In this document: in pieces, positions 4,803 to 5,096 of the stretch | How the letters are laid out: each line of letters opens with the position of its first letter | How positions within the stretch are numbered: position 1 is the first letter of the stretch | NCBI GenBank assembly: GCA_018812925.1 | Contig: JAHJCU010000011.1 | Coordinates: 1-5,096 of the forward strand | Source: Candidatus Omnitrophota bacterium | Lineage (GTDB): Bacteria > CAIJMQ01 | Length of the DNA: 5,096 nt | Reading direction: 5' to 3' | Notes under the pieces: generated by a model | Seen by the model: the letters and a program-made list of their open reading frames with translations, nothing else | Database searches by the model: none | What the model was told of the DNA's origin: nothing | Position numbers and translations under genes: made by a program

Positions 4803-4830
4803 TTGACATATATTGTTATTTTAGTATAAT
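4803..4830 (+). promoter_or_regulatory. Perfect-consensus sigma-70 promoter for tRNA-Thr(GGU) and tuf
   Basis: TTGACA (4803-4808) and TATAAT (4825-4830) are exact and 16 nt apart, followed by GGAACGC, a GC-rich stretch where stable-RNA promoters have their discriminator. Transcription would start near 4837, about 8 nt before tRNA-Thr. With no terminator between that tRNA and tuf, it very likely drives both, matching the need for high EF-Tu output. Confidence 0.88.
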
Positions 4831-4844
4831 GGAACGCTTTTTTT

Positions 4845-4917
4845 GCTACTGTAGCTCAGTTGGCAGAGCGCATCCTTGGTAAGGATGAGGTCACCGGTTC
4901 AATCCCGGTCAGTAGCT
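4845..4917 (+). tRNA. tRNA-Thr (anticodon GGU)
   Basis: Acceptor stem GCTACTG with CAGTAGC and discriminator T (4917). The D arm is GCTC/GAGC, the anticodon stem CATCC/GGATG with loop TTGGTAA, anticodon GGT (4878-4880) reading ACC and ACU, and the T arm ACCGG/CCGGT with loop TTCAATC. CCA is not encoded (CAG follows). It lies 56 nt upstream of tuf and corresponds to thrT, the tRNA just before tufB in E. coli. RNase P and 3' processing would release it from a shared tRNA-mRNA transcript. Confidence 0.95.
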
Positions 4918-4973
4918 CAGAAAAAAATATAACAGGGAATTAAAATTTTTTTAATAGGGGGGAGGAATAAGAA

Positions 4974-5096
4974 ATGGCAAAAGAGAAATTCGAGAGAAAG
5001 AAACCGCATATAAATATAGGAACGATAGGCCACGTAGACCATGGCAAAACGACGCTAACATCAGCAATAACAAAAGTATTGTCAATTAAAGGTATG
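4974..5096 (+). CDS. tuf: Elongation factor Tu, N-terminal fragment (runs off the window)
   Basis: EF-Tu is the GTPase that delivers aminoacyl-tRNA to the ribosomal A site. Only the first 41 residues are present, but they are unmistakable: [19 protein letters not shown], then the G1 P-loop GHVDHGKT at residues 19-26, with Lys25 and Thr26 as nucleotide-binding residues, and LTSAITKVL of the first helix. The ATG is preceded by GGAGG (4961-4965) at 8 nt spacing. The gene is cut by the window edge, not truncated biologically as far as can be seen. Four of five Ile codons are ATA, unusual for a gene that is normally highly codon-optimised. It is probably co-transcribed with tRNA-Thr(GGU) from the promoter at 4803-4830. 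Confidence 0.97.
   Translation, partial: MAKEKFERKKPHINIGTIGHVDHGKTTLTSAITKVLSIKGM

Noticed and set aside
4941-4955. A terminator between tRNA-Thr(GGU) and tuf
   Set aside because: ATTAAAA followed by a T run can pair only with A-T pairs, and the run leads straight into the tuf ribosome binding site.

Overview
This is a low-GC bacterial chromosomal window of housekeeping genes, all on the + strand. It reads: a 425-nt non-coding leader, then cdaA (di-adenylate cyclase), a short ybbR/cdaR-like gene, pdxJ (vitamin B6 ring synthesis) and a fused nnr gene (NAD(P)H-hydrate repair). These are followed by a tRNA cluster Thr(UGU)-Tyr(GUA)-Gly(UCC)-Thr(GGU) and the first 41 codons of tuf (EF-Tu). Genes use Shine-Dalgarno sites of the GGAGG type, TTG and GTG starts as well as ATG, and promoters of the TTGACA/TATAAT type. 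The one-domain YbbR protein, the cdaA-ybbR-pdxJ-nnr linkage and scattered hairpin repeats suggest an uncultured candidate-phylum bacterium (Omnitrophota- or Elusimicrobiota-like). That placement is an impression from memory and is not proven by the window.

Positions 1-425 hold no credible gene. They contain a + strand intrinsic terminator (145-172) that ends whatever lies upstream, then a candidate promoter (183-211) for the cdaA operon, a hairpin in its leader, and diverged 20-bp direct repeats near the left edge. The four protein genes from 426 to 4135 are tightly packed (gaps of 1, 29 and 2 nt) and probably form one operon. CdaA makes c-di-AMP and the YbbR protein is its likely membrane-anchored partner. 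PdxJ and Nnr are unrelated cofactor enzymes that are often encoded near each other.

A perfect-consensus promoter overlaps the nnr stop codon. About 130 nt after its predicted start is an intrinsic terminator that ends only 8 nt before the first tRNA. The result is either an independent small RNA or an attenuated leader of the tRNA operon. A second perfect-consensus promoter sits directly before the last tRNA and tuf. The order Thr-Tyr-Gly-Thr-tuf, anticodons included, matches the thrU-tyrU-glyT-thrT-tufB operon of Escherichia coli.

The least ordinary content is the repeated DNA. nnr carries two in-frame inserts that homologous proteins lack, as I recall them: a 66-nt GC-rich one in the epimerase domain and a 33-nt hairpin one in the dehydratase domain. 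The Thr-Tyr and Tyr-Gly spacers each contain 7-bp-periodic repeats arranged as inverted arms around an AT-rich centre, with a different heptad sequence in each spacer.
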